From assembly GCA_035772405.1 (NCBI GenBank), contig JAYKKM010000125.1, forward strand, positions 124,001 to 188,000: 64,000 nucleotides of DNA, in the 5' to 3' direction. Positions 43,141 to 55,300 of this stretch are shown one piece after another. A model generated the notes under the pieces. It was not told the origin of the DNA, did no database searches, and worked only from the letters and a program-made list of their open reading frames with translations. Source of the DNA: Chrysogorgia sp. JL179-B06. Taxonomy: Eukaryota; Cnidaria; Anthozoa; Scleralcyonacea; Chrysogorgiidae. How positions within the stretch are numbered: position 1 is the first letter of the stretch; every line of letters begins with the position of its first letter. Position numbers and translations under genes: made by a program.

Positions 43141-44760
43141 ATGAGCAAATACAAGTCATGGACGAGAAAATACTAGGCATCGATGAGCAAATACAAGGCA
43201 TCGACGAGCAAATACAAGGCATCAACGAGCAAATACAAGGCATTGACGAGCAAATACAAGGAATTGACTAGCAAATACAAGACATTGACGAGAAAATACA
43301 AGGCATTGAATAGCAAATACAAGGCACTGAATAGCAAATACAAGACATTGACGAGCAAATATAAGGCATTGACGAACAAATACAAGGCATCGACGAGCAA
43401 ATACAAGGCATCAATGAGCAAATACAAGGCATTGACTAGCAAATACAAAGTATTGAGGAGCAAATACAAGGCATTGACTAGCAAATACAAGGCATCAACG
43501 AGCAAATACAAGGCATTGACTAGCAAATACAATGCATTGACTAGCAAATACAAGGCATTGACGAGCAAATACAAGGCATTGACGAACAAATACAAGGCAT
43601 TGACGAGCAAATACAAGGCATTGACGAGAAAATACAAGCCATTGAACTGCAAATACAAGGCGCTGAATAGCAAAAACAAGGCATTGACGAGCAAATACAA
43701 GGCATTGACGAACAAACACAAGGCATCAACGAGCAAACACAAGGCATTGACTAGCAAATACAAAGTATTGAGGAGCAAATACAAGGCATTGACTAGCAAA
43801 TACAAGGCATCAACGAGCAAATACAAAGTATTGAGGAGCAAATACAAGGCATTGACTAGCAAATACAAGGCATCAACGAGCAAGTACAAGGCATCAACGA
43901 GCAAATACAAGGCATTGACGAGCAAATACAAGGCATTGACGAGCAAATACAAGGCATTGACGAGCAAATACAAGGCATTGACGAGCAAATACAAGGCATT
44001 GAGAAGCAAATACAAGGCATTGACTAGCAAATACAAAGTATTGAGGAGCAAATACAAGGCATTGACTAGCAAATACAAGGCATCAACGAGCAAATACAAG
44101 GCATCAATGAGCAAATACAAGGCATTGACTAGCAAATACAAAGTATTGAGGAGCAAATACAAGGCATTGACTAGCAAATACAAGGCATCAACGAGCAAAT
44201 ACAAGGCATTGACTAGCAAATACAATGCATTGACTAGCAAATACAAGGCATTGACGAGCAAATACAAGGCATTGACGAACAAATACAAGGCATTGACGAG
44301 CAAATACAAGGCATTGACGAAAAAATACAAGTCATTGAAATGCAAATACAAGGCACTTAATAGCAAAAACAAGGTATTGACGAGCAAATACAAGGCATTG
44401 ACGAACAAACACAAGGCATCAACGAGCAAACACAAGGCATTGACTAGCAAATACAAAGTATTGAGGAGCAAATACAAGGCATTGACTAGTAAATACAAGG
44501 CATCAACGAGCAAATACAAGGCATTGACTAGCAAATACAATGCATTGACGAGCAAATACAAGGCATTGACGAGCAAATACAAGGCGTTGACGAGCAAATA
44601 CAAGGCATGACTAGCAAAGACAAAGTATTGAGGAGCAAATACAAGGCATTGACTAGCAAATACAAGGCATGACAAGCAAATACAATGAATTGACGAGCAA
44701 ATACAAGGCATTGACGAGCAGATACAAGGCATCAACGAGCAAATACAAGGCATCAACGAG
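43141..44760. repeat. Satellite segment, copy 1 of a 3,893-bp-spaced pair
   Basis: It starts at a landmark containing AAGTCATGGACGAG and ATACTAGGCATCGATGAG and matches 47034-48675. The offset is 3,893 bases at the start and 3,914 near the end, because copy 2 has one extra monomer near 47700. A CAAAAAC monomer and a GAACTGCAAATAC monomer are shared. Confidence 0.83.
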
Positions 44761-47033
44761 CAAATACAAGGCATTGACTAGCAAACACAAGGCATCAACG
44801 AGTAAATACAATGCATCAACGAGCAAATACAAGGCATTGACGAGCAAATACAATGCATTGACGAGCAAATACAAGGCATTGACGAGCAAATACAAGGCAT
44901 TGACGAGCAAATATAAGGCATTGACTAGCAAATACAAGGCATCAATGAGCAAATACAAGGCATCGACGAGCAAATACAAGGCATCGACGAGCAAATACAA
45001 GGCATCAACGAGCAAATACAAGGCATTGACGAGCAAATACAAGGCATTGACTAGCAAATAAAAGACTGACGAGAAAATACAAGGCATTGAATAGCAAATA
45101 CAAGGCACTGAATAGCCAATACAAGGCATATACGAGCAAATACAAGGCAATGACGAACAAATACAAGGCATCAACGAGCAAACACAAGGCATTGACTAGC
45201 AAATACAAAGTATTGAGGAGCAAATACAAAGCATTGACTAGCAAATACAAGGCATCAACGAGCAAATACAAGGCATTGACTAGCAAATACAATGCATTGA
45301 CGAGCAAATACAAGGCATTGACGAGCAAATACAAGGCATTGACGAGCAAATACAAGGCATCGACTAGCAAATGCAAGGCATCAACGAGCAAATACAAGGC
45401 AACAACGAGCAAATACAAGGCATTGACGAGCAAATACAAGGCATTGACGAGCAAATACAAGGCATTGACGAGCAAATACAAGGCATCAACGAGCAAATAC
45501 AAGGCATCGCGAGCAAATACTAGGCATCGACGAGCAAATACAAGGCATCGACGAGCAAATACAAGGCATTGCCGAGCAAATACAAGGTATCAACGAGCAA
45601 ATACAAGGCATTGACGAGCAAATACAAGGCATTGACTAGCAAATACAAGCCATTGACGAGAAAATACAAGGCATTGAATAGCTAATACAAGGCACTGAAT
45701 AGCAAATACAAGGCATTGACGAGCAAATACAAGGCATTGACGAACAAATACAAGGCATCAACGAGCAAATACAAGGCATCAACGAGAATACAAGGCATTG
45801 ACTAGCAAACACAAGGCATCAACGAGAAATACAATGCATCAACGAGCAAATACAAGGCATTGACGAGCAATACAATGCATTGACGAGCAAATACAAGGCA
45901 TTGACGAGCAAATACAAGGCATTGACGAGCAAATATAAGGCATTGACTAGCAAATACAAGGCATCAATGAGCAAATACAAGGCATCGACGAGCAAACACA
46001 AGGCATCGACGAGCAAATACAAGGCATCAACGAGCAAATACAAGGCATTGACGAGCAAATACAAGGCATTGACTAGCAAATAAAAGACTGACGAGAAAAT
46101 ACAAGGCATTGAATAGCAAATACAAGGCACTGAATAGCAAATACAAGGCATTTACGAGAAAATACAAGGCATTGACGAACAAATACAAGGCATCAACGAG
46201 CAAACACAAGGCATTGACTAGCAAATACAAAGTATTGAGGAGCAAATACAAAGCATTGACTAGCAAATACAAGGCATCAACGAGCAAATACAAGGCATTG
46301 ACTAGCAAATACAATGCATTGACGAGCAAATACAAGGCATTGACGAGCAAATACAAGGCATTGACGAGCAAATACAAGGCATCAACTAGCAAATGCAAGG
46401 CATCAACGAGCAAATACAAGGCAACAACGAGCAAATACAAGGCATTGACGAGCAAATACAAGGCATTGACGAGCAAATACAAGGCATTGACGAGCAAATA
46501 CAAGGCATCAACGAGCAAATACAAGGCATCGCGAGCAAATACTAGGCATCGACGAGCAAATACAAGGCATCGATGAGCAAATACAAGGCATTGCCGAGCA
46601 AATACAAGGTATCAACGAGCAAATACAAGGCATTGACGAGCAAATACAAGGCATTGACTAGCAAATACAAGCCATTGACGAGAAAATACAAGGCATTGAA
46701 TAGCTAATACAAGGCACTGAATAGCAAATACAAGGCATTGACGAGCAAATACAAGGCATTGACGAACAAATACAAGGCATCAACGAGCAAACACAAGGCA
46801 TTGACTAGTAAATACAAAGTATTGAGGAGCAAATACAAGGCATTGACTAGCAAATACAATGCATTGACGAGCAAATACAAGGCATTCACGAGAAAATACA
46901 AGGCATTGACGAGCAAATACAAGGCATTGACGAGCAAATACAAGGCATTGACGAGCAAATACAAGGCATCAACGAGCAAACACAAAGCATCGACGAGCAA
47001 ATACAAGGCACAACGAGCAAATACAAGGCATCA

Positions 47034-48675
47034 ATGAGCAAATACAAGTCATGGACGAGAAAATACTAGGCATCGATGAGCAAATACAAGGCATCGACGA
47101 GCAAATACAAGGCATCAACGAGCAAATACAAGGCATTGACGAGCAAATACAAGGAATTGACTAGCAAATACAAGACATTGACGAGAAAATACAAGGCATT
47201 GAATAGCAAATACAAGGCACTGAATAGCAAATACAAGACATTAACGAGCAAATATAAGGCATTGACGAACAAATACAAGGCATCAACGAGCAAATACAAG
47301 GCATCAATGAGCAAATACAAGGCATTGACTAGCAAATACAAAGTATTGAGGAGCAAATACAAGGCATTGACTAGCAAATACAAGGCATCAACGAGCAAAT
47401 ACAAGGCATTGACTAGCAAATACAATGCATTGACTAGCAAATACAAGGCATTGACGAGCAAATACAAGGCATTGACGAACAAATACAAGGCATTGACGAG
47501 CAAATACAAGGCATTGACGAGAAAATACAAGGCATTGAACTGCAAATACAAGGCACTGAATAGCAAAAACAAGGCATTGACGAGCAAATACAAGGCATTG
47601 ACGAACAAACATAAGGCATCAACGAGCAAACACAAGGCATTGACTAGCAAATACAAAGTATTGAGGAGCAAATACAAGGCATTGACTAGCAAATACAAGG
47701 CATCAACGAGCAAATACAAGGCATCAACGAGCAAATACAAAGTATTGAGGAGCAAATACAAGGCATTGACTAGCAAATACAAGGCATCAACGAGCAAATA
47801 CAAGGCATCAACGAGCAAATACAAGGCATTGACGAGCAAATACAAGGCATTGACGAGCAAATACAAGGCATTGACGAGCAAATACAAGGCATTGACGAGC
47901 AAATACAAGGCATTGAGAAGCAAATACAAGGCATTGACTAGCAAATACAAAGTATTGAGGAGCAAATACAAGGCATTGACTAGCAAATACAAGGCATGAA
48001 CGAGCAAATACAAGGCATCAATGAGCAAATACAAGGCATTGACTAGCAAATACAAAGTATTGAGGAGCAAATACAAGGCATTGACTAGCAAATACAAGGC
48101 ATCAACGAGCAAATACAAGGCATTGACTAGCAAATACAATGCATTGACTAGCAAATACAAGGCATTGACGAGCAAATACAAGGCATTGACGAACAAATAC
48201 AAGGCATTGACGAGCAAATACAAGGCATTGACGAGAAAATACAAGTCATTGAACTGCAAATACAAGGCACTTAATAGCAAAAACAAGGCATTGACGAGCA
48301 AATACAAGGCATTGACGAACAAACACAAGGCATCAACGAGCAAACACAAGGCATTGACTAGCAAATACAAAGTATTGAGGAGCAAATACAAGGCATTGAC
48401 TAGCAAATACAAGGCATCAACGAGCAAATACAAGGCATTGACTAGCAAATACAATGCATTGACGAGCAAATACAAGGCATTGACGAGCAAATACAAGGCG
48501 TTGACGAGCAAATACAAGGCATGACTAGCAAATACAAAGTATTGAGGAGCAAATACAAGGCATTGACTAGCAAATACAAGGCATGACTAGCAAATACAAT
48601 GCATTGACGAGCAAATACAAGGCATTGACGAGCAGATACAAGGCATCAACGAGCAAATACAAGGCATCAACGAGC
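47034..48675. repeat. Satellite segment, copy 2 of a 3,893-bp-spaced pair
   Basis: This is the counterpart of 43141-44760. Between the two copies lies another pair with an offset of about 1,022 bases (about 44770-45700 and 45790-46720), which shares the short monomers CATCGCGAGC and AAAGACTGACGAG. Confidence 0.83.
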
Positions 48676-48819
48676 AAATACAAGGCATCAACGAGAATAC
48701 AAGGCATTGACTAGCAAACACAAGGCATCAACGAGAAATACAATGCATCAACGAGCAAATACAAGGCATTGACGAGCAAATACAATGCATTGACGAGCAA
48801 ATACAAGGCATTGACGAGC

Positions 48820-49030
48820 AAATACAAGGCATTGACGAGCAAATACAAGGCACTGAATAGCAAATACAAGGCATTGACGAGCAAAAACAAGGCATTGACG
48901 AACAAATACAAGGCATCAACGAGCAAACACAAGGCATTGACTAGCAAATACAAGCCATTGACTAGCAAATACAAGGCATCAACGAGCAAATACAAGGCAT
49001 CAACGAGCAAATACAAAGTATTGAGGAGCA
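48820..49030. repeat. Satellite segment holding the empty-site copy of the LINE insertion
   Basis: This stretch matches the two flanks of the LINE fragment joined together (49345-49496 and 50338 onward), at an offset of 525 bases, exactly 25 monomers, before the insertion. Both contain the CAAAAAC monomer and the pair of CAAGCCATTGACTAGC-type monomers. The point equivalent to the insertion is at about 48968-48971. Confidence 0.85.
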
Positions 49031-49526
49031 AATACAAGGCATTGACTAGCAAATACAAGGCATCAACGAGCAAATACAAGGCACCAACGCGCAAATACAA
49101 GGCATTGACTACCAAATACAAAGTATTGAGGAGCAAATACAAGGCATTGACTAGCAAATACAAGGCATCAACGAGCAAATACAAGCCATTGACTAGCAAA
49201 TACAATGCATTGACTAGCAAATACAAGGCATTGACGAGCAAATACAAGGCATTGACGAACAAATACAAGGCATTGACGAGCAAATACAAGGCATCGACGA
49301 GCAAATACAAGGCATTGACGAGCAAATACAAGACATTGACGAGCAAATACAAGGCATTGACGAGCAAATACAAGGCACTGAATAGCAAATACAAGGCATT
49401 GACGAGCAAAAACAAGGCATTGACGAACAAATACAAGGCATCAACGAGCAAACACAAGGCATTGACTAGCAAATACAAGCCATTGACTAGCAAATAATAA
49501 TATAATAATAATATTTTATTTATATA

Positions 49527-49550
49527 GCGCCATTCCTACGCTCATGGCGC
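49527..49550 (-). other. 3'-terminal hairpin of the LINE
   Basis: GCGCCAT at 49527-49533 pairs perfectly with ATGGCGC at 49544-49550 around a 10-base loop. It lies about 30 bases from the element's 3' end. Many L2/CR1-type elements carry a stem-loop next to a short tandem tail that their reverse transcriptase recognises; that role here is inferred. Confidence 0.75.
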
Positions 49551-49608
49551 TTTACAGTTACGATCATTAAAATATATAAATATTAAAAACTATAACATAA
49601 AACTATAT

Positions 49609-50337
49609 TTACAAAAATAACGAACCATTGTCCAGAAATTGTTTAAAAAGATAAGTTTTTAGTCCCTTTTTAAAATTGTCAATTGAATCTGATCTCCGCA
49701 AAGTAAGTGGAAGATCATTCCACAACCTTGGGGCGCATACACTGAAAGCTCTATCGCCATATGTCTTTGTAGAGGACTTGGGCTGGTCCAAGAGGGCATT
49801 GGTGACAGATCGCAACGATCGTGTTTGGGTGCGATAACGAAGTTTATCGACCAAGTAGCTAGGAGATGTACCATTGAGCGACTTATAAACTAACAGTAAA
49901 ACTTTAAAAATGATGCGATAGTTCACTGGAAGCCAGTGAAGACCTATCAAAACAGGAGTGATGTGCTGAAACTTGCTAACATGGCATACAATTCGTGCTG
50001 CAGTGTTCTGGACGCGTTGTAGCTTCTTTAACTGATATTTTGGAGAACCGTAAAGTAGAGAATTACAATAATCCAGTTTCGACGTTACAAATGCATGTAC
50101 TGCAACTTCGGATGACTCCTTCGTAAGGTATTTCCTAATCTTTGACAGATTCCTCAGATGGTAGAATGATGATTTACAAACCCCCGAGACATGAGCATCA
50201 AATGACATGTGCTCGTCAAAGATCACTCCCAAACTTTTGGCTGAAGCGGTAGTAGGCAACGTCTCGTCGCCAATGTTAAAGTTGTCAAAAGACGGACCAT
50301 TTCGATACTTTGAGTGAATGAGCATAACTTCCGTCTT
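49609..50337 (-). pseudogene. Reverse transcriptase C-terminal fragment of a LINE
   Basis: An open frame of 242 codons begins at the element's truncated edge (the KTEVMLI motif, lysine codon at 50335-50337) and ends at its own stop at 49609-49611. In order, the visible motifs are SLGVIFDEHMSF, the block around LSKIRKYL, VTSKLDYCNSLLYG, LQRVQNTAARIV, LHWLPVNYRI and FKVLLLVYKSLNG. These are typical of the thumb and C-terminal region of CR1/L2/jockey-type reverse transcriptases. The endonuclease and the catalytic palm with its double aspartate are missing, so the fragment cannot act. No stop or frame slip interrupts what remains, suggesting a fairly young insertion. Satellite sequence upstream keeps the frame open by chance to 50412; that part is not LINE protein. 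Confidence 0.9.
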
Positions 50338-50689
50338 AATACAAGGCATCAACGAGCAAATACAAGGCATCAACGAGCAAATACAAAGTATTGAGGAGCA
50401 AATACAAGGCATTGACTAGCAAATACAAGGCATCAACGAGCAAATACAAGGCATCAACGAGCAATAACAAGGCATTGACTAGCAAATACAAAGTATTGAG
50501 GAGCAAATACAAGGCATTGACTAGCAAATACAAGGCATCAACGAGCAAATACAAGGCATTGACTAGCAAATACAATGCATTGACGAGCAAATACAAGGCA
50601 TTGACGAGCAAATACAAGGCGTTGACGAGCAAATACAAGGCATTGACTAGCAAATACAAAGTATTGAGGAGCAAACACAAGGCATTGAC

Positions 50690-51250
50690 TAGCAAATACA
50701 AGGCATCAATGAGCAAATACAAGGCATGACTAGCAAATACAATGCATTGACGAGCAAATACAAGGCATTGACGAGCAAATACAATGCATTGACGAGCAAA
50801 TACAAGGCATTGACGAGCAAATATAAGGCATTGACTAGCAAATACAAGGCATCAATGAGCAAATACAAGGCATTCACGAGCAAATAATAGGCATCGACGA
50901 GCAAATACAAGGCATCGACGAGCAAATACAAGGCATCAACGAGCAAATACAAGGCATTGACGAGCAAATACAAGGCATTGACTAGCAAATAAAAGACTGA
51001 CGAGGAAATACAAGGCATTGAATAGCAAATACAAGGCACTGAATAGCAAATACAAGGCATTTACGAGCAAATACAAGGCATTGGCGAACAAATACAAGGC
51101 ATCAACGAGCAAACACAAGGCATTGACTAGCAAATACAAAGTATTGAGGAGCAAATACAAGGCATTCACTAGCAAATACAAGGCATAAACGAGCAAATAC
51201 AAGGCATTGACTAGCAAATACAAGGCATCAATGAGCAAATACAAGGCATT
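50690..51250. repeat. Satellite segment, copy 1 of a 755-bp-spaced pair
   Basis: The variant order recurs at 51445-52005. Shared markers are the short CATGACTAGC monomer, AAATAATAGGC, the short AAAGACTGACGAGG monomer and CATTGGCGAAC. The offset of 755 is one less than 36 monomers because of the short forms. After about 52005 the second copy becomes indel-rich. Confidence 0.82.
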
Positions 51251-51444
51251 GACGAGCAAATACAAGGCATTGACGAGCAAATACAAGGCATCAACGAGCA
51301 AATACAAGGCATTGACTAGCAAATACAATGCATTGACGAGCAAATACAAGGCATTGACGAGCAAATACAAGGCGTTGACGAGCAAATACAAGGCATTGAC
51401 TAGCAAATACAAAGTATTGAGGAGCAAACACAAGGCATTGACTA

Positions 51445-52005
51445 TAGCAAATACAAGGCATCAATGAGCAAATACAAGGCATGACTAGCAAATACAATGC
51501 ATTGACGAGCAAATACAAGGCATTGACGAGCAAATACAATGCATTGACGAGCAAATACAAGGCATTGACGAGCAAATATAAGGCATTGACTAGCAAATAC
51601 AAGGCATCAATGAGCAAATACAAGGCATTCACGAGCAAATAATAGGCATCGACGAGCAAATACAAGGCATCGACGAGCAAATACAAGGCATCAACGAGCA
51701 AATACAAGGCATTGACGAGCAAATACAAGGCATTGACTAGCAAATAAAAGACTGACGAGGAAATACAAGGCATTGAATAGCAAATACAAGGCACTGAATA
51801 GCAAATACAAGGCATTTACGAGCAAATACAAGGCATTGGCGAACAAATACAAGGCATCAACGAGCAAACACAAGGCATTGACTAGCAAATACAAAGTATT
51901 GAGGAGCAAATACAAGGCATTCACTAGCAAATACAAGGCATAAACGAGCAAATACAAGGCATTGACTAGCAAATACAAGGCATCAATGAGCAAATACAAG
52001 GCATT
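51445..52005. repeat. Satellite segment, copy 2 of a 755-bp-spaced pair
   Basis: This is the counterpart of 50690-51250. It differs at the start by a two-base insertion (ACTATAGC near 51440). Confidence 0.82.
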
Positions 52006-52350
52006 ATTGACGAGCAAATACAAGGCATTGACGAGCAAATACAAGGCATTGACGAGCAAATACAAGGTACAAGGCATTGACGAGCAAATACAAGGCATTG
52101 ACGAGCAAATAAAGGCATTGACGAGCAAATACAAGGCATTGACGAGCAAATACAAGGCATTGACGAGCAAATACAAGGCATTGACGAGCAAATACAAGCA
52201 TTGACGAGCAAATACAAGGCATTGACGAGCAAATACAAGGCATTGACTAGCAAATACAAGGCATTGCTAGCAAATACAAGGCATTGATGAGAAAATACAA
52301 GGCATCAACGAGCAAATACAAGGCATTGACGAGCAAATACAATACAAGGC
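52005..52350. repeat. Indel-rich satellite tract
   Basis: Length errors cluster here: CATTATTGACG near 52003, AAGGTACAAGG near 52066, GCAAATAAAGGC near 52106, ATACAAGCATTG near 52193, GGCATTGCTAGC near 52261 and AATACAATACAAGG near 52338. The tract corresponds to the clean region after 51250. Confidence 0.75.
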
Positions 52351-55300
52351 ATTGACGAGCAAATACAAGGCATTGACGAGCAAATACAATGCATTGACCA
52401 GCAAATACAAGGCATTGACGAGCAAATACAAGGCATCAACGAGCAAACACAAGGCATCGACGAGCAAATACAAGGCATCAACGAGCAAATACAACGCATC
52501 AATGAGCAAATACAAGGCATGGACGAGAAAATACTAGGCATCGATGAGCAAATACAAGGCATCGACGAGCAAATACAAGGCATCGACGAGCAAATACAAG
52601 GCATTGACGAGCAAATACAAGGAATTGACTAGCAAATACAAGACATTGACGAGAAAATACAAGGCATTGAATAGCAAATACAAGGCACTGAATAGCAAGT
52701 ACAAGGCATTGACGAGCAAATACAAGGCATTGACGAACAGATACAAGGCATCAACGAGCAAACACAAGGCATTAACTAGCAAATACAAAGTATTGAGGAG
52801 CAAATACAAGGCATTGACTAGCAAATACAAGGCATCAACGAGCAAATACAAGGCATCGACGAGCAAATACAAGGCATTGACGAGCAAATACAAGGCATTG
52901 ACGAGCAAATACAAGGCATTGACGAGCAAATACAAGGCATTGCCGAGCAAATACAAGGCATTGACTAGCAAATACAAGGCATTGACTAGCAAATACAAAG
53001 TATTGAGGAGCAAATACAAGGCATTGACTAGCAAATAAAAGCATCAACCAGCAAATACAAGGCAACAATGAGCAAATACAAGGCATTGACTAGCAAATAC
53101 AAAGTATTGAGGAGCAAATACAAGGCATTGACTAGCAAATACAAGGCATCAACGAGCAAATACAATGCATTGACTAGCAAATACAAGGCATCAATGAGCA
53201 AATACAAGGCATTGACGAGCAAATACAAGGCATTGACGAGCAAATACAAGGCATTGACGAGCAAATACAAGGCATTGACGAGCAAATACAATGCATTGAC
53301 GAGCAAATACAAGGTATTGACGAGCAAATACAAGGCATTGACTAGCAAATACAAGGCATTGGCTAGCAAATACAAGGCATTGATGAGAAAATACAAGGCA
53401 TTGACGAGCAAATACAAGGCATTGCCGAGCAAATACAAGGCATTGACGAGCAAATACAAGGCATTGACGAGCAAATACAATGCATTGACCAGCAAATACA
53501 AGGCATTGACGAGCAAATACAAGGCATCAACGAGCAAACACAAGGCATCGACGAGCAAATACAAGGCATCAACGAGCAAATACAACGCATCAATGAGCAA
53601 ATACAAGGCCTGGACGAGAAAATACTAGGCATCGATGAGCAAATACAAGGCATCGACGAGAAAATACAAGGCATCAACGAGCAAATACAAGGCATTGACG
53701 AGCAAATACAAGGAATTGACGAGCAAATACAAGACATTGACGAGAAAATACAAGGCATTGAATAGCAAATACAAGGCACTGAATAGCAAGTACAAGGCAT
53801 TGACGAGCAAATACAAGGCATTGACGAGCAAATACAAGGCATTGACGAGCAAATACAAGGCATTGACTAGCAAATACAAGGCATCAATGAGCAAATACAA
53901 GGCATTGACGAGCAAATACAAGGCATTGACGAGCAAATACAAGGCATTGACGAGCAAATACAAGGCATTGACGAGCAAATACAATGCATTGACGAGCAAA
54001 TACAAGGTATTGACGAGCAAATACAAGGCATTGACTAGCAAATACAAGGCATTGGCTAGCAAATACAAGGCATTGATGAGAAAATACAAGGCATTGACGA
54101 GCAAATACAAGGCATTGACGAGCAAATACAAGGCATTGACGAGCAAATACAAGGCATTGACGAGCAAATACAATGCATTGACCAGCAAATACAAGGCATT
54201 GACGAGCAAATACAAGGCATCAACGAGCAAATACAAGGCATGACCGAGTTTACAATGCATTGACGAGCAAATACAAGGCATTGACGAGCAAATACAAGGC
54301 ATCAACGAGCACATACAAGGCATTTAATAGGAAATACAAGGCATCAACGAGCAAATACAAGGCATTGACGAGCAAATACAAGGCATCAACGAGCAAATAC
54401 AAGGCATCAACGAGCAAATACAAGGCATTGACGAGCAAATACAAGGCATTGACAAGCAAATACAAGGCATTGACTAGCAAAGACAATGCATCGACGAGCA
54501 AATACAAGGCATCGACAAACAAATACAATGCATTGACTAGCAAATACAAGGCATCGACGAGCAAATAACAAGGCATTGAATAGCAAATACAAGGCATCAA
54601 CACGCAAATACAAGGCATTGACGAGCAAATACAAGGCATTGATGAGTAAATACAATGCATTGACGAGCAAATACAATGCATTGACGAGCAAATACAAGGC
54701 ATTGACTATCAAATACAAGGCATTGACGAGCAAATACAATGCATTGAATAGCAAATACAAGGCATTGACGAGCAAATACAATGCATTGACGAGCAAATAC
54801 AAGGTATTGACGAGCAAATATAAGGCATTGACTAGCAAATACAAGGCATTGGCTAGCAAATACAAGACATTGATGAGAAAATACAAGGCATTGACGAGCA
54901 AATACAAGGCATTGACGAGCAAATACAAGGCATTGACGAGCAAATACAAGGATTGAATAGCAAATACAAGGCATCAACGAGCAAATACAAGGATTGAATA
55001 GCAAATACAAGGCATCAACGAGCAAATACAATGCATTGACGAGCAAATACAATGCATTGACGAGTAAATACAATGCATTGACGAGCAAATACAATGCATT
55101 GACGAGCAAATACAAGGCATTGACGAGCAAATACAAGGCATTGACGAGGAAATACAAGGCATTGACGAGCAAATACAAGGCATTGACTAGAAAATACAAG
55201 GCATTGATGAGAAAATACAAGGCATCGACTAGCAAATACAAGGCATTGACGAGCAAATACAAGGCATTGACTAGCAAATACAAGGCATCAACGAGCAAAT

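Larger units (their letters stand above)
1..49496. repeat. 21-bp tandem satellite array, block I
   Basis: This block is an essentially unbroken head-to-tail array of a 21-bp monomer. The monomer reads AAGGCA, then a variable hexamer (TTGACG, TTGACT, TCAACG, TCGACG, TTGAAT, TTCACG and others), then AGCAAATAC. Most monomers keep the 21-bp length; 19-, 20- and 22-bp forms occur sporadically. One strand is purine-rich (14 of 21 consensus bases are A or G). No promoter, splice pattern, RNA gene or non-repetitive stretch over a few dozen bases is visible, so the long open frames on both strands are treated as by-products of the 21-bp period. The array may be a pericentromeric, centromeric or other heterochromatic satellite; the window alone cannot say which. 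Confidence 0.98.
49497..50337 (-). mobile_element. 5'-truncated non-LTR retrotransposon, CR1/L2-like
   Basis: An 841-bp unique sequence interrupts the satellite in perfect register. On the minus strand it runs from a truncated 5' end at 50337, inside the reverse transcriptase ORF, to an ATT-rich 3' tail at 49497. The satellite on one side ends AATA (49493-49496) and resumes AATA on the other (50338-50341), which fits a short target duplication or microhomology. The 3' end carries a hairpin and a TATATAAATAAAATATT-type tail. Truncation at the 5' end is the usual outcome of target-primed reverse transcription. Assignment to CR1/L2 rests on the protein style and tail, not on a search. Confidence 0.9.

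Noticed and set aside
1..49496. A CRISPR array, because of regular short repeats
   Set aside because: There are no unique spacers: units abut directly at 21 bp, there are no cas genes, and the retroelements are eukaryotic.
1..49496. Telomeric repeat
   Set aside because: The 21-bp unit has no TTAGGG-like core or G-strand bias of the telomeric kind, and the array is interrupted by internal duplications.
49659..49874. A second short minus-strand frame within the LINE
   Set aside because: It overlaps the clear reverse transcriptase frame in another phase and has no recognisable motif.
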